Shown: positions 9,684 to 19,357, counted from the first letter of the stretch. The stretch: 64,000 nucleotides of DNA from an uncultured Eubacteriales bacterium (GCA_934393265.1 CAKRQL010000003.1:1-64000); one strand, 5' to 3'. Translations and numbers: made by a program. Notes: generated from the sequence alone by a model not told the origin.

Positions 9684-10949
9684 ATGGAAAGTACACAAAA
9701 CGAAAAAACCGCTATCGAAAAAAGACGTCTGTTTGACGCGAGGAGTGTTTGGTTCAAGGTTACCCTCGCCGTGACGATTGTCACGCTCATTACAGCCCTT
9801 GTCTGCTGTGCCGTCGGCATATCGCGGATAATGCGACGGAGCGACTTTGAGAAAATCGGGAGCTTCACATTCACACGGACGGATATTGAGGACGAGGATT
9901 ATTCCGAGGATGACACTCACTGCACCGTTAAGTACGAAAGCAGCGAGGGCTACATACTGAATGTCGTTTACAGCTACGAGGAGTGGGAGGCTCTGTCCGA
10001 GGACTCAACGCTCGACGGTGTGACATACCGCGAGGTCGGGGGTGAGCGGACGCTTTCATTTCTGTCCGACGAGGACTACGCAAAGAATTTTGACAGCGCG
10101 CTCCACGACATGAACGCGGACGAGGCGTCGCCCCTCTTCAATATTGCCATTATAACAGGGCTTCTCGCGGCGGCATTCGGAATTATCACGTTCTTCGGCT
10201 GTACATTTACGCTCTACGAGAAGTGCTGGTTCCTGTCCGTCATGGTACTTGCGTCCGTATTTGCCGTTATCTTCCCCGAGGAATCTGCAAACGGGGTCAA
10301 CGGAATAATTATAATGGCGCTGTACCTGCTCGACACATTTCTGAATGTTCTTTGCGAGCTGCTCATATCCAAGCAGTCAAAATGGAATTTCATTGTTTCG
10401 GTTTTCGTTGAGATAACCGAGATACTTATACTTGTTGTACTTTCCTACAGATTCGCCACTATGGCAACGACGCTGTTCTTCTGGCTCCCCTGCGACATAA
10501 TCAGCTTTATAAACTGGAACCGCAAGCCGGACAAGGAGGACGCGGAGCTAACAAAGGTACGCACCCTCAAGGGCTGGCAGGAGGTCGTGATACTTATCGG
10601 CATCGCGGTATGGACCGTCGGCGTCGGATACCTGCTCACCCTCATTGACATAGGCACGGATATTTTCGGCGGAAACGATGTTCTCGCAAACGTCGTATGC
10701 TACCTTGACGCCTGCGTATCCGCGGTCGGAATTGTCAACGGGCTCGCCATTCTCTTCCGTTTCCGAGAGCAGTGGATAGCGTGGTATGTGGACGCGATAC
10801 TCGAGACGGTGATAAACATCCTCTCCGGGCAGTACATTCTGCTCGTCCTGAAAGCCGGGTATCTGACTAATACCACATACGGATATATCAAGTGGACGAA
10901 ATATATAAAAGAGCACCCCGAGGTAATGGAAGAAAAGAGCTTCTTCTGA
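9684..10949 (+). CDS. PnuC-like nicotinamide riboside/NMN transporter with N-terminal extension
   Basis: The C-terminal part (about 150-421) has the hydrophobic pattern and late motifs of PnuC permeases, including FFWLPCDIISFINW, REQWIAWYVDAI and a final GYLTNTTYGYIKW. PnuC proteins carry vitamin B3 nucleosides inward, after which they are phosphorylated. Family members are about 230-250 residues; this has 421. The extra N-terminus has a membrane helix at about 22-46 and an acidic, probably outward-facing stretch at 50-148. Family assignment is fairly secure, while the substrate and the role of the extension are not. Confidence 0.75.
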   Translation: MESTQNEKTAIEKRRLFDARSVWFKVTLAVTIVTLITALVCCAVGISRIMRRSDFEKIGSFTFTRTDIEDEDYSEDDTHCTVKYESSEGYILNVVYSYEEWEALSEDSTLDGVTYREVGGERTLSFLSDEDYAKNFDSALHDMNADEASPLFNIAIITGLLAAAFGIITFFGCTFTLYEKCWFLSVMVLASVFAVIFPEESANGVNGIIIMALYLLDTFLNVLCELLISKQSKWNFIVSVFVEITEILILVVLSYRFATMATTLFFWLPCDIISFINWNRKPDKEDAELTKVRTLKGWQEVVILIGIAVWTVGVGYLLTLIDIGTDIFGGNDVLANVVCYLDACVSAVGIVNGLAILFRFREQWIAWYVDAILETVINILSGQYILLVLKAGYLTNTTYGYIKWTKYIKEHPEVMEEKSFF

Positions 10950-10978
10950 TAGATTACCCATAGGGCGTGTATAAAAAT

Positions 10979-11025
10979 CGGGCTGCTTCTCTGCCTTAAT
11001 TGGCGTGGGGCAGTCCGTTTTTTTT
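10979..11025 (+). terminator. intrinsic terminator after the PnuC-like gene
   Basis: CGGGCTGC pairs with GCAGTCCG (one G:U), followed by eight T. Confidence 0.75.
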
Positions 11026-11079
11026 GCGGAGGGCAGGAGATGCGGGAATGGTGAAGGTTACGGGAAAGGTGAAACCGAA

Positions 11080-11122
11080 AAAACAAAACCCCGGCGCTGC
11101 GCTATCGAGGCGCGGCGCCGGG
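11080..11122 (-). terminator. intrinsic terminator after pgsA
   Basis: GC-rich stem built on GGCGCCGCGC/GCGCAGCGCC, followed on the minus strand by TTTTGTTTTTT. Confidence 0.75.
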
Positions 11123-11167
11123 AGCTTGCTATTACAGCAGAGGGTGAAGTGCGTTGATTCAAGCGGG

Positions 11168-11767
11168 TTAAGAATTCGTATCTATGTACGGAAGATACGC
11201 ACGCATGTAATCGATGCCGGAAAAGACCGTTGTGAACGACATAATACCCATCAAGACATAGGCTATTATATGGTTCTCATCGAAGGTGAACAGCACCGGC
11301 TCAAGGATTATCGCGACTGTGCCGACCATTTGTGAGACGGTTTTCAGCTTTCCGAATATGCTCGCGGCGACGACAATCCCGCTCTTCCCCGCGACGACGA
11401 GGCGAAGGGAGGTTACGGCGAGCTCACGGAATAGGATAAGCAGCGTCACGCACAGGAAAACCACTGCCTCTGTCGTATCGCCGCGGAGCGCCATAAGCAC
11501 TACAAGGGTCGTCATGGCGGAGAGGACCATAAACTTATCCGCAAGCGGATCTATGAACTTCCCGAAGTCGGTGACAAGGTTATATTTTCTCGCTATTTTG
11601 CCGTCGAGCATATCCGTCAGCGCCGTGATGACATATATTATCGCGGGGACAACGGCACCCCATATCTCCATATCCCGCATAAGAAGCGCGGCGGCGACAA
11701 AGGCGGGGACAAGGCAGACGCGCAAAATCGACAGCGCATTCGGAACATTAAGGCAACTCTTTTTCAT
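11168..11767 (-). CDS. pgsA: CDP-diacylglycerol-glycerol-3-phosphate 3-phosphatidyltransferase
   Basis: Makes phosphatidylglycerophosphate, the precursor of phosphatidylglycerol, in the cytoplasmic membrane. The CDP-alcohol phosphotransferase signature is complete: D52, D55-G56, A59-R60, G69, D73 and D77 lie in TDMLDGKIAR and GKFIDPLAD. Several hydrophobic helices follow. The start is the ATG at 11767, which has GGAGGC six bases upstream; the frame is open further back but without a better site. It follows rimO closely, an order common in Firmicutes. Confidence 0.93.
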   Translation of the reverse strand: MKKSCLNVPNALSILRVCLVPAFVAAALLMRDMEIWGAVVPAIIYVITALTDMLDGKIARKYNLVTDFGKFIDPLADKFMVLSAMTTLVVLMALRGDTTEAVVFLCVTLLILFRELAVTSLRLVVAGKSGIVVAASIFGKLKTVSQMVGTVAIILEPVLFTFDENHIIAYVLMGIMSFTTVFSGIDYMRAYLPYIDTNS

Positions 11768-11813
11768 AAAAAGCCTCCGTTTTTTTTGGACGTACTGCAT
11801 GTACGACCTTTTT

Positions 11814-13139
11814 TCAGTCTGAAACTACCTCTCCTATGAGGTCATAATCAAGAGAATCGGTTATTTTTACGCGGACGAACTCACCGGCGGGGATTTTCTC
11901 CTTGGATTTGAAGAACACCCTGCCGTCTACGTCCGGGGCGTCCCCGTACGACCTGCCGGAGTGAATCTCCGCGGCGGCGTCATAGCCGTCCGAGAGGACG
12001 GTCAGAACCTTGCTGTGCATGCTCTCTCCGTGCTCCTCCGCGACGGTCAGCTGTGTACGCATGAGTATATCGTATCTGTCCTGCTTTACCTGCTCGTCTA
12101 TCTGATCCGGCATCTCCGCGGCGGCGGTCCCCTCCTCCGGCGAATATGTAAAGGCTCCGAAACGCTCGAATTTCGCCTCTTTCACGAACTCGCAGAGCTC
12201 CTCAAAGTCTTTTTCGGTTTCACCCGGGAAGCCGACCATTGCCGTGGTACGCAGGACTATATCCGGTACACGCTCACGCAGTTTTTTTATGACGTCGCGG
12301 ATAAGCCGGCTGTCTCCGTGACGGTTCATACGGCGGAGGACGGGGTCGGATATATGCTGTATCGGTATATCCATATATGAGAGGAGGCGCGGATTGTCCC
12401 GCATTTCGTCTATCAGCTCATCGGTTATCTTATCCGGGTAGCAATAAAGCAGGCGTATCCACGGAATTGAGGTATTTTTGCATATCTCGCGCACAAGGCG
12501 GGCAAGGCTGTACTCTCCGTATATATCGGTGCCGTATCTCGTCGTATCCTGCGCTATGAGATCAAGCTCCTTTACGCCCATAGCGTCGAGCTCCTTTGCC
12601 TCGGCTACTATATCCTCTATTGTCCGGCTCCGGAAATGCCCGCGTATAAGCGGTATCGCGCAATAGGTGCAGCGGTTATCGCACCCCTCGCCCACCTTAA
12701 GATATGCATAATTCTCTGTTGTGAGAATACGCTCTCCGCCCATAGGTGAGGTTTCCTTATCCTTGAAGGAGGAAAATTTCTTTCCCTCGGCAGCGGAGCG
12801 CACAGCCTCCACAATATCGTCGACAGAGCCGACGCCGCAGACGGCGTCCACCTCCGGCATATCCTGCATTATCTCGTCGCGATAGCGTTCCGCAAGGCAG
12901 CCCGTCGCGACTATGCCGCGGAGCGTCCCCTCCTCTTTATGCTGTGCGGCGTCGAGAATGGCGGAGATCGACTCCCGCTTTGCGCTCTCGATAAAGCCGC
13001 AGGTATTGACGACTATCACATCCGCCTCCGACTCGTCCGGGGTTAACTCAAATCCCGCGTCGTGGAGCTTTCTTAACATTACCTCGGTGTCCATAAGGTT
13101 CTTTGAGCATCCGAGAGATATAAAACCGACTTTAAGCAT
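11814..13139 (-). CDS. rimO: ribosomal protein S12 methylthiotransferase
   Basis: A radical-SAM enzyme that adds a methylthio group to an aspartate of ribosomal protein S12. The N-terminal domain carries Cys11, Cys47 and Cys81 for the auxiliary cluster. The radical-SAM cluster is C153, C157, C160 in GCDNRCTYC. A TRAM domain with DYDLIGEV forms the C-terminus. The 441-residue length and the SLGCSKNLMD opening distinguish it from MiaB. It lies downstream of the membrane-protein/J-domain/DUF5685 group and upstream of pgsA. Confidence 0.95.
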   Translation of the reverse strand: MLKVGFISLGCSKNLMDTEVMLRKLHDAGFELTPDESEADVIVVNTCGFIESAKRESISAILDAAQHKEEGTLRGIVATGCLAERYRDEIMQDMPEVDAVCGVGSVDDIVEAVRSAAEGKKFSSFKDKETSPMGGERILTTENYAYLKVGEGCDNRCTYCAIPLIRGHFRSRTIEDIVAEAKELDAMGVKELDLIAQDTTRYGTDIYGEYSLARLVREICKNTSIPWIRLLYCYPDKITDELIDEMRDNPRLLSYMDIPIQHISDPVLRRMNRHGDSRLIRDVIKKLRERVPDIVLRTTAMVGFPGETEKDFEELCEFVKEAKFERFGAFTYSPEEGTAAAEMPDQIDEQVKQDRYDILMRTQLTVAEEHGESMHSKVLTVLSDGYDAAAEIHSGRSYGDAPDVDGRVFFKSKEKIPAGEFVRVKITDSLDYDLIGEVVSD

Positions 13140-13164
13140 TTTTGCCCTTCAATATGTAAATTCT

Positions 13165-13689
13165 TTATTTGAGATATTTCTTTATTTTGTCGCGGAATTT
13201 CCCGAGGTAGATCCTCGCGCAGAAGGTCAGGAAGAGGTCATATACTATAAACGCGACATTGGATATTGCATACATTGCAATTTTCAGCGCCATGCGGTCA
13301 TCGTCAAAGAACGGCAGACCGAGAAGCCCGGTCACAAAAAAGAATAGTAACCAGAACATCGCGTTGAATATCAAAAGCTTCAGAATGAGCCAGAAAATCC
13401 TCGGCAGCCGCTCAACGTACCCTTTCAGTATCGGATATATTCCGAATATCAGAAGATACTCTGCCCATACGGCAGATGCCGGGAAAATTATAAAGGTCAG
13501 AAGAGAGGTCACAAGCCATGTAAGATAGGTATACGGCGCGCCGACCTCTATATATAGAAAAACCATGATAAGCGAGGCGAGCGCCGCAACCGTCAGGTCC
13601 ACGAGGTCAAAGAGCGCGCCGAAGGTCAGAAAAACGGTGCCGAGCGCCGCCATAATAGCGGAAAGCGCAATTCTTTTTGTCTGCTTCAT
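13165..13689 (-). CDS. uncharacterised membrane protein, about 175 residues
   Basis: I do not recognise a named family with certainty. It is five or six hydrophobic helices long (residues 7-170), with few charges except a Lys/Arg-rich end (FRDKIKKYLK), and broadly resembles ECF-type substrate-binding membrane subunits. The ATG at 13689 is preferred over upstream starts because the hydrophobic region begins right after MKQTKRIALS. It lies eight bases after the J-domain gene, making a probable operon with it and the DUF5685 gene. Confidence 0.7.
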   Translation of the reverse strand: MKQTKRIALSAIMAALGTVFLTFGALFDLVDLTVAALASLIMVFLYIEVGAPYTYLTWLVTSLLTFIIFPASAVWAEYLLIFGIYPILKGYVERLPRIFWLILKLLIFNAMFWLLFFFVTGLLGLPFFDDDRMALKIAMYAISNVAFIVYDLFLTFCARIYLGKFRDKIKKYLK

Positions 13690-13696
13690 TCCGACT

Positions 13697-14353
13697 TTAT
13701 ATACAGGGAATGAGATCCCCGCCCATGCACTCACAGAGGCAGTCAAGGCAGATAAGGTTCGCACAGCAGTTGCAGGCATCGTTTGAGTCCATGCCGCGGC
13801 GCGACTCTCCCCCGTAGTAGGTACTTCCGTACCCGCGGGAGTTCTGATTATACATTTCCTTTGCCTTCTGATACTCCTCGTTTCCGGGGTCCATTGTGCA
13901 GGCGGTCTCAAGCTCACGCATAGACTCGTTATATCTTCCGCGGCGGACAAGCGTCAGGCTATGGAGGAAGTGCCACTCTGCTATCCTCTCCCCCTCGGGG
14001 ACTGATGAAAGCAGCTTTTCCGCCTCGTGGAAGCGGCGGGAATTTATAGCCACGCGGATATTCTTATAAATCTCGGGAACGTCCTGCCGCTTGTATTCCG
14101 TGCCGCCCTCCCCTGCACCGGAGGTGCCGGAGGTATCTCCCGCCGCGCCCGATTGCGCGCGGGTGCGCATTACGTGGATTTCCTCATAGGCGGCGTTTAC
14201 CTCTGCCATTTTTTCGTTCGCGAGGTCCTTTAATGGGTTATCGTCCGCGTAATTATCCGGGTGGTACTTACGGACGAGGGCACGGTATGCCGCCTTTATT
14301 TCGTCGTCCGTCGCACTCGGAGACACGCCGAGAACTGAATAAGGGTCTTTCAA
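13697..14353 (-). CDS. J-domain protein with cysteine-rich C-terminus
   Basis: Residues 1-65 form a J-domain with the HPD motif at 31-33, so it should stimulate an Hsp70 (DnaK) ATPase. A linker and a helical region at about 95-165, containing TPR-like segments, follow. The tail holds a cluster of eight cysteines in the last 27 residues (for example CNCCANLICLDC), suggesting metal binding. It lacks the G/F, zinc-finger and substrate domains of true DnaJ, so it is a specialised co-chaperone. Its start overlaps the stop of the DUF5685 gene (ATGA), implying coupled translation. Confidence 0.8.
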   Translation of the reverse strand: MKDPYSVLGVSPSATDDEIKAAYRALVRKYHPDNYADDNPLKDLANEKMAEVNAAYEEIHVMRTRAQSGAAGDTSGTSGAGEGGTEYKRQDVPEIYKNIRVAINSRRFHEAEKLLSSVPEGERIAEWHFLHSLTLVRRGRYNESMRELETACTMDPGNEEYQKAKEMYNQNSRGYGSTYYGGESRRGMDSNDACNCCANLICLDCLCECMGGDLIPCI

Positions 14354-15246
14354 ATTTCGTTACTCCTTTCGAGGTGGTTATCCTCCCCGTTTTCTTTTGT
14401 GCCGCCGGGTAAAAGAAAGGCGACACGTTTTTTCAGCCCGAGGTAGATAATGTTTCTCACTATCTCCTCGATAGTCCGTCTGTTACCGAAGGGGAGAAGA
14501 TTTACTGCCGACTCTATCCCGCGACATTCAAGCATGAGGGCGTTATATATTGCCTCCCGCTCGCCGTCTGTCAGCTTGCGGTCTCCGTAGAGGGTGACAT
14601 ACGGGTTATATTTTTTCGCCGCTCTGTCGGAGTCAAAGTCCTCTGCCGCGTCGGCAAACCAGATAAATCTGCCGAGATAGTGACCGAGAGCCGAGGTTAC
14701 CGTTTTTGCCTCTCCCGAGAGCCCCTCCGAAAAGAGAGCCGACATCACGTCGCCGAACAGGTCTGCCGCATGCTCCGGGTCCCCCTGCGGGTTTTCCTCC
14801 TCACGTATTGCCGTAAGTTTATCGGAAACAAGCTTGTCAAGCTCCGGAAGGTCTGCCCGCCGACGGGCGGCTGAGAGCGCGGGAAGAGAGGCGCGGGCGG
14901 CGGCGCGGCGGGCGCCGCGCTCGTCTGCTATGTCGTCGCGCATTTTGTAATATGAGAGAACGGCGAATACGCGGGCGGTGTAGTCGCTCGCCTCATTGCG
15001 GGCGAGCATTGCCCTACGCTTCATCGGGTGGGCGAGGCAACGCGCGCGACGCACCGCTATCCCCTCGTCCGGCACCCAGAGCATACGGACAAGCGAGAGA
15101 AAAACGCTGTCATACGTCAGTGCCGCAGTAGAAAGAAGCCCGGTCAAAGCCTTCATGGACCGGCAGACACCGCAATAGGCGGCGCGGTAGAACTCATGCT
15201 CACGCACGAGGAGCTCGCCGACATCCGGCTTCACATATCCGAACAC
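14350..15246 (-). CDS. DUF5685-type protein of unknown function
   Basis: A 298-residue protein opening with MFGYVKPDVGEL and a CxxC pair in AAYCGVCRSM; the pattern matches the family called DUF5685, which has no assigned role. The rest is helical, with many Arg/Ala stretches and no transmembrane region. The start is GTG at 15246-15244, supported by AAGGAGG nine bases upstream. It overlaps the J-domain gene by four bases. The Cys pairs in both proteins and the coupling suggest joint handling of a membrane or metal-bound client, which is conjecture. Confidence 0.7.
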   Translation of the reverse strand: MFGYVKPDVGELLVREHEFYRAAYCGVCRSMKALTGLLSTAALTYDSVFLSLVRMLWVPDEGIAVRRARCLAHPMKRRAMLARNEASDYTARVFAVLSYYKMRDDIADERGARRAAARASLPALSAARRRADLPELDKLVSDKLTAIREEENPQGDPEHAADLFGDVMSALFSEGLSGEAKTVTSALGHYLGRFIWFADAAEDFDSDRAAKKYNPYVTLYGDRKLTDGEREAIYNALMLECRGIESAVNLLPFGNRRTIEEIVRNIIYLGLKKRVAFLLPGGTKENGEDNHLERSNEI

Positions 15247-15279
15247 GCGACAAAACCTCCTTTATTTATACACGGGGTA

Positions 15280-17460
15280 TTACTTTTTCGGGTCTCCCAT
15301 TCCCTTTCTAGTCAGGGATATACGATGCTTATCTACATCTACCGACTTTATACGCACCTCTATGACATCGCCGACCGAGAAGAGCTCGGATGGATGCTTT
15401 ATATATCTGTCGCACATCTCCGAGATGTGGAGAAGCCCGTCGTAATGGACGCCTATATCGACAAAGCAGCCGAAGTCGACGACGTTTCTGACAGTGCCGT
15501 TAAGCTGCATATCCGGCTTCAGGTCGGTTATCTCGAGAACGTCGGTCGAGAGGATAGGCGCGGGAGCGTCGTCACGGATGTCGCGCCCGGGCTTCTCAAG
15601 CTCCTTGATTATATCCTCAAGGGTGGGCTCTCCGCAGCCGAGCTCTTTTGCGAGCTTTGCCTTTCCGTACTGCTCTGCCTTGAAGCGCAGCAGCGGCAGG
15701 TTATTGTTTCTTACGTCGTCGGCAGTGAAGCCGAAGCGGGCAAGGAGGGTATCGGCTATACCGTACGACTCCGGGTGCACGCCCGTATTATCGAGAACCT
15801 CCTTTGCGCCCGGGACGCGGAGGAAGCCGGCGCACTGTGTAAACGCCTTTTCTCCTATCTTCGGAACCTTAAGAAGCTGCTTTCTCGAGGTGAACTCTCC
15901 GTGCTCCTCACGGTAAGCGACTATGTTCTTCGCCGCGGTGAGATTTATTCCGGAGACGTAGGAGAGGAGCGAATAGGACGCCGTATTTACATCGACGCCG
16001 ACGCCGTTAACGCAATCCTCGACGACCCCGCCGAGTGCCTCGGCAAGGCGAGCCTGCTTCATATCATGCTGATACTGCCCTACCCCTATTGCCTTTGGCT
16101 CTATCTTCACGAGCTCGGCAAGCGGGTCCTGTATACGGCGGGCTATCGAGACGGCGGAGCGCTGTGTGACATCGAAGTCCGGAAATTCCTCTGCCCCCTG
16201 CTTTGACGCGGAGTAGACCGACGCGCCCGCCTCGGAGACTATCGCATACTTCACGCCCTTGGGACATCTCTCGTCACGCAGGGTATCGGCAATAAACTTC
16301 TCCGACTCACGCGAGGCGGTGCCGTTTCCTATCGATATTACATCTATATTGTACTTTTTTATGAGGTTCAGGACCTTTGCGCGGGAGCCGTCTATATCCT
16401 TTCTCGGCTCTGTCGGGTATATGACCGCGGTATCAAGGACCTTTCCGGTCTTGTCGACGACGGCGAGCTTACAGCCCGTTCTGAAGCCGGGGTCATAGCC
16501 GAGGACGGTCTTGCCCTTTAAGGGAGCTACAAGGAGGAGGTTGCGGAGGTTCTCCGCAAAGACCTTGAGCGCGCCCTCTGCCGCGTCGTCAAAGAGGGCA
16601 GCCCTGACCTCGCGCTCTATTGCCGGGAAGAGAAGCCGCTCATAGGCGTCGGTTATAGTCGCCATGAGGTACGGGAGCGCGGGAGACTTTTTATTCGTTA
16701 TTACCTTTGCAACAATCTGCGCTATCGCGTCCTCCTCGGAGAGGTCGATATTAACCTTCAGAAACTCCTCCTTTTCACCGCGGTTTATGGCGAGGACGCG
16801 GTGACCGCGCAGCTTCTTTATCGGCTCGGAGAAATCATAGTAATTGCTGTATACCGAGTACTCCTCGGTGGTACCCTTTGTGGCGAGGGAGCCGTAATTG
16901 AAGGTGAACTCACGGAGGGTCTTACGCATTTCGGCGTCGTTCGATATATCCTCCGCTATGATGTCGGACGCGCCCTGAAGAGCGGCAGCGGCATCGGGCA
17001 CCTCCTTGCCCTCCTCGGTAGATATGAACTGCTCTGCATACACATCTATTGTGGGATCGTATTCGTCGCGCTGTTCCATTATATACTGCGCGAGGGGCTC
17101 GAGCCCCTTTGCCCTCGCTATCGAGGCTCTCGTCGTACGCTTCGGCTTATAGGGACGGTAGATATCCTCAAGCTCCACAAGCGTTTTCGCATTTCCGAGT
17201 GCGAAGGTTATCTCCGGTGTAAGCTTCCCCTGCGCCTCTATAAGCGAGGATATTTCGCCGCGGCGCTCATCGAGCTTACGAAGATAAGTAAGTCTGTCAA
17301 AGAGGTCGCGAAGGGTGGTATCGTCAAGCGAGCCCGTGACCTCCTTACGGTATCTTGCTATGAACGGTATGGTGTTCCCCTCGTCTATGAGCTCAACGGT
17401 TTTTGCAACCCGCTCCTCGGGAATACCGAACTCCTCTGATAATGTCTTTAAGATGTCCAT
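15280..17460 (-). CDS. tex: Tex-family RNA-binding transcription accessory protein
   Basis: A 726-residue cytoplasmic nucleic-acid-binding protein of the Tex/YhgF family. It has an N-terminal helical region, a YqgF/RNase-H-like domain starting at GYDPGFRTG, helix-hairpin-helix motifs around LLKVPKIGEKAF, and a C-terminal S1 RNA-binding domain at about 645-715 (GTVRNVVDFGCFVDIG). Length and order are standard. The ATG has CAGGAG upstream. Tex is linked to transcription and RNA metabolism, but its molecular job is not settled. Confidence 0.95.
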   Translation of the reverse strand: MDILKTLSEEFGIPEERVAKTVELIDEGNTIPFIARYRKEVTGSLDDTTLRDLFDRLTYLRKLDERRGEISSLIEAQGKLTPEITFALGNAKTLVELEDIYRPYKPKRTTRASIARAKGLEPLAQYIMEQRDEYDPTIDVYAEQFISTEEGKEVPDAAAALQGASDIIAEDISNDAEMRKTLREFTFNYGSLATKGTTEEYSVYSNYYDFSEPIKKLRGHRVLAINRGEKEEFLKVNIDLSEEDAIAQIVAKVITNKKSPALPYLMATITDAYERLLFPAIEREVRAALFDDAAEGALKVFAENLRNLLLVAPLKGKTVLGYDPGFRTGCKLAVVDKTGKVLDTAVIYPTEPRKDIDGSRAKVLNLIKKYNIDVISIGNGTASRESEKFIADTLRDERCPKGVKYAIVSEAGASVYSASKQGAEEFPDFDVTQRSAVSIARRIQDPLAELVKIEPKAIGVGQYQHDMKQARLAEALGGVVEDCVNGVGVDVNTASYSLLSYVSGINLTAAKNIVAYREEHGEFTSRKQLLKVPKIGEKAFTQCAGFLRVPGAKEVLDNTGVHPESYGIADTLLARFGFTADDVRNNNLPLLRFKAEQYGKAKLAKELGCGEPTLEDIIKELEKPGRDIRDDAPAPILSTDVLEITDLKPDMQLNGTVRNVVDFGCFVDIGVHYDGLLHISEMCDRYIKHPSELFSVGDVIEVRIKSVDVDKHRISLTRKGMGDPKK

Positions 17461-17525
17461 AATTTTCTCCTGAAAGTATTTTATTTATGCTTTGCGTTAC
17501 CGCATTTATCCTGCGGTCCGCATTT

Positions 17526-18236
17526 TTATTTTCTTTCGCTCCGGAGGATATTCTCCTCTTCCGCCGTGAGGTAGCGCCAGCCGCCCGGCGGGAGCGACCT
17601 GTCAAGCTCTATTCCGCCGAATGAAATACGGCAGAGAGAGGTTATACGATTGCCCACAGCGCCCATCATGCGCTTTATCTGGTGGTACTTTCCCTCCGTG
17701 AGCGTCACGGTGCCGGAGGTACGGTCCTCCGTGAGGGTGAGCACGGCACTCCTGCACTCGTACCCGTCGCCGAGGGTGACCCCCCCGCGGAACATGTCCT
17801 CTGCCCCCTCGCGCAGCGGCTCTGCACACGTAAAGGAATAGACCTTTTCGACATGCTTTTTCGGCGAGAGGAGCGAATGTGCCAATGCCCCGTCGTTTGT
17901 CAGGAGCATGAGCCCGGTTGTATCACGGTCAAGCCTCCCGACCGGGAAAAGCCCCATTTTCTTATGCTCCGGCGGCAGAAGCTCCATAACCGTCGGGAGC
18001 CCCGGATCGTCCGTCGCGCTGACATACCCTGTCGGCTTATTCAGCATGACGAATGTAAACGGGCGATATACGACCTCGCGCCCGAGGTAGGTTATTTTAT
18101 CCCTCTCGGGGTCTATATGCCGCGAGAGGTCGCGCACCGGCTCTCCGTTACAGAGGACACCGCCGCGCCGGGCGACTCCCGCCGCCTCACGTCGGGGGGC
18201 AACCGCGCACTCGGAGAGCAGCTTATCTATTCTCAA
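17526..18236 (-). CDS. RsuA/RluB/E/F-family pseudouridine synthase
   Basis: Isomerises a uridine in rRNA. It has an N-terminal S4 RNA-binding domain (LRIDKLLSE) and a catalytic domain with Asp103 in GRLDRDTTGL and the KYHQIKRM loop. I choose the TTG at 18236-18234: the family opens with RIDKLLSE, and GGAGG lies seven bases upstream. An ATG at 18284 would add 16 residues with no homologous counterpart. Target position cannot be assigned; RluB- or RsuA-like specificity is possible. Confidence 0.88.
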   Translation of the reverse strand: MRIDKLLSECAVAPRREAAGVARRGGVLCNGEPVRDLSRHIDPERDKITYLGREVVYRPFTFVMLNKPTGYVSATDDPGLPTVMELLPPEHKKMGLFPVGRLDRDTTGLMLLTNDGALAHSLLSPKKHVEKVYSFTCAEPLREGAEDMFRGGVTLGDGYECRSAVLTLTEDRTSGTVTLTEGKYHQIKRMMGAVGNRITSLCRISFGGIELDRSLPPGGWRYLTAEEENILRSERK

Positions 18237-18379
18237 GCGGAACCTCCGTATCTCCGCGGGCGGCACAGTGGTGCGCGCCGCCATGCGGTAATTACAACTA
18301 TTTCGCTATGATAAAGTATATCACTTTTTCTTCTGTTTGTAAATAGCAAATATGTAAAGAAAATAAGAAGAGACGGTGC

Positions 18380-19273
18380 TCACGCCCCGTGACCCGCACC
18401 GGCAAATATAAGCCGCTCAAGCTCCCTTGCCGCGACGCTCATCGCCTGCTCAGCCCTCTTTACAACCCGTATCTCCCGCTCCGGGAGCGGCTCCTCCGTC
18501 TCTATTACGACGATACCGGGAGTCCCTTTTATAAATTCCTCCGGGACGAAGCCGACGCCGAGGTCCGCCTGTGCCATCGGGATTATCTGATCCGCGGTCG
18601 CCGCCTCGGTCTCCGGGCGGTAGTCAAGCCCGCGCTCCGAGAAGAAGCGCGAATATAGCTCGTAGGATTTTGTATTTGCGCCGAGGGATATCATAGGATA
18701 TTTCATGAGCCCGGCAAGACTTATTTTCTCCCCTGCCGGTATGCCGAGATTTTCACTGCAGACGGCGACCTCACGAAAGCTACGCACCGTCTTTTCGCAG
18801 AGAGCGGCGGACGGGACGGTCGGGGTCGTGACGACGGCTATGTCGGCTATACCGTTCTTTATCGCGTCTATCGCCTGCGGCGTTGAGTGATTGCTTATCG
18901 TCAGGCGTATGCCGGGATAGCGTGCGCGGTATTCTTTCAGAACAGGGAGGAGTGCGCAATGAAGCGCGACCTCGCTCGCCGCGACATAGACCGCGCCGCA
19001 CTCGAGGCTCCGCGCGTCCTCTATTTCCCTCTCCCCCGCCATTATACTCTCTACGGCGACGCTGACGCGGGCGTAAAGCCTCTCGCCCTCCGGGGTGAGC
19101 TTCATACCCCGGCTGTTGCGAACGAAGAGCGGGCAGCCGAGCTCGCCCTCAAGCACTTTAAGCGCACGGGTAAGGTTCGGCTGGCTGTTCAGGAGCAGTG
19201 CCGCCGCCCTCGTTATACTCCCGTATTTTGCGACATAATAGAAAACTCTGTAATAATCGTAGCTGACATACAC
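18380..19273 (-). CDS. LysR-family transcriptional regulator
   Basis: A 297-residue regulator with an N-terminal winged HTH (YYRVFYYVAKYGSITRAA, then NSQPNLTRALKVLE) and a type 2 periplasmic-binding-like effector domain. The GTG at 19273 is preferred because a GGGGGG run lies eight bases upstream and the protein then begins MYVSYDYY as in relatives. The 5' neighbour is a divergent kinase-like/MATE operon, a common target arrangement for LysR proteins. Effector and targets are unknown. Confidence 0.85.
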   Translation of the reverse strand: MYVSYDYYRVFYYVAKYGSITRAAALLLNSQPNLTRALKVLEGELGCPLFVRNSRGMKLTPEGERLYARVSVAVESIMAGEREIEDARSLECGAVYVAASEVALHCALLPVLKEYRARYPGIRLTISNHSTPQAIDAIKNGIADIAVVTTPTVPSAALCEKTVRSFREVAVCSENLGIPAGEKISLAGLMKYPMISLGANTKSYELYSRFFSERGLDYRPETEAATADQIIPMAQADLGVGFVPEEFIKGTPGIVVIETEEPLPEREIRVVKRAEQAMSVAARELERLIFAGAGHGA

Positions 19274-19357
19274 AGGTGTTTCCCCCCTTTTGTTTTGACA
19301 TATCATTCCGATATAGATATGATACGCTTTTGAGATTTTACATATATCGACATGAGG

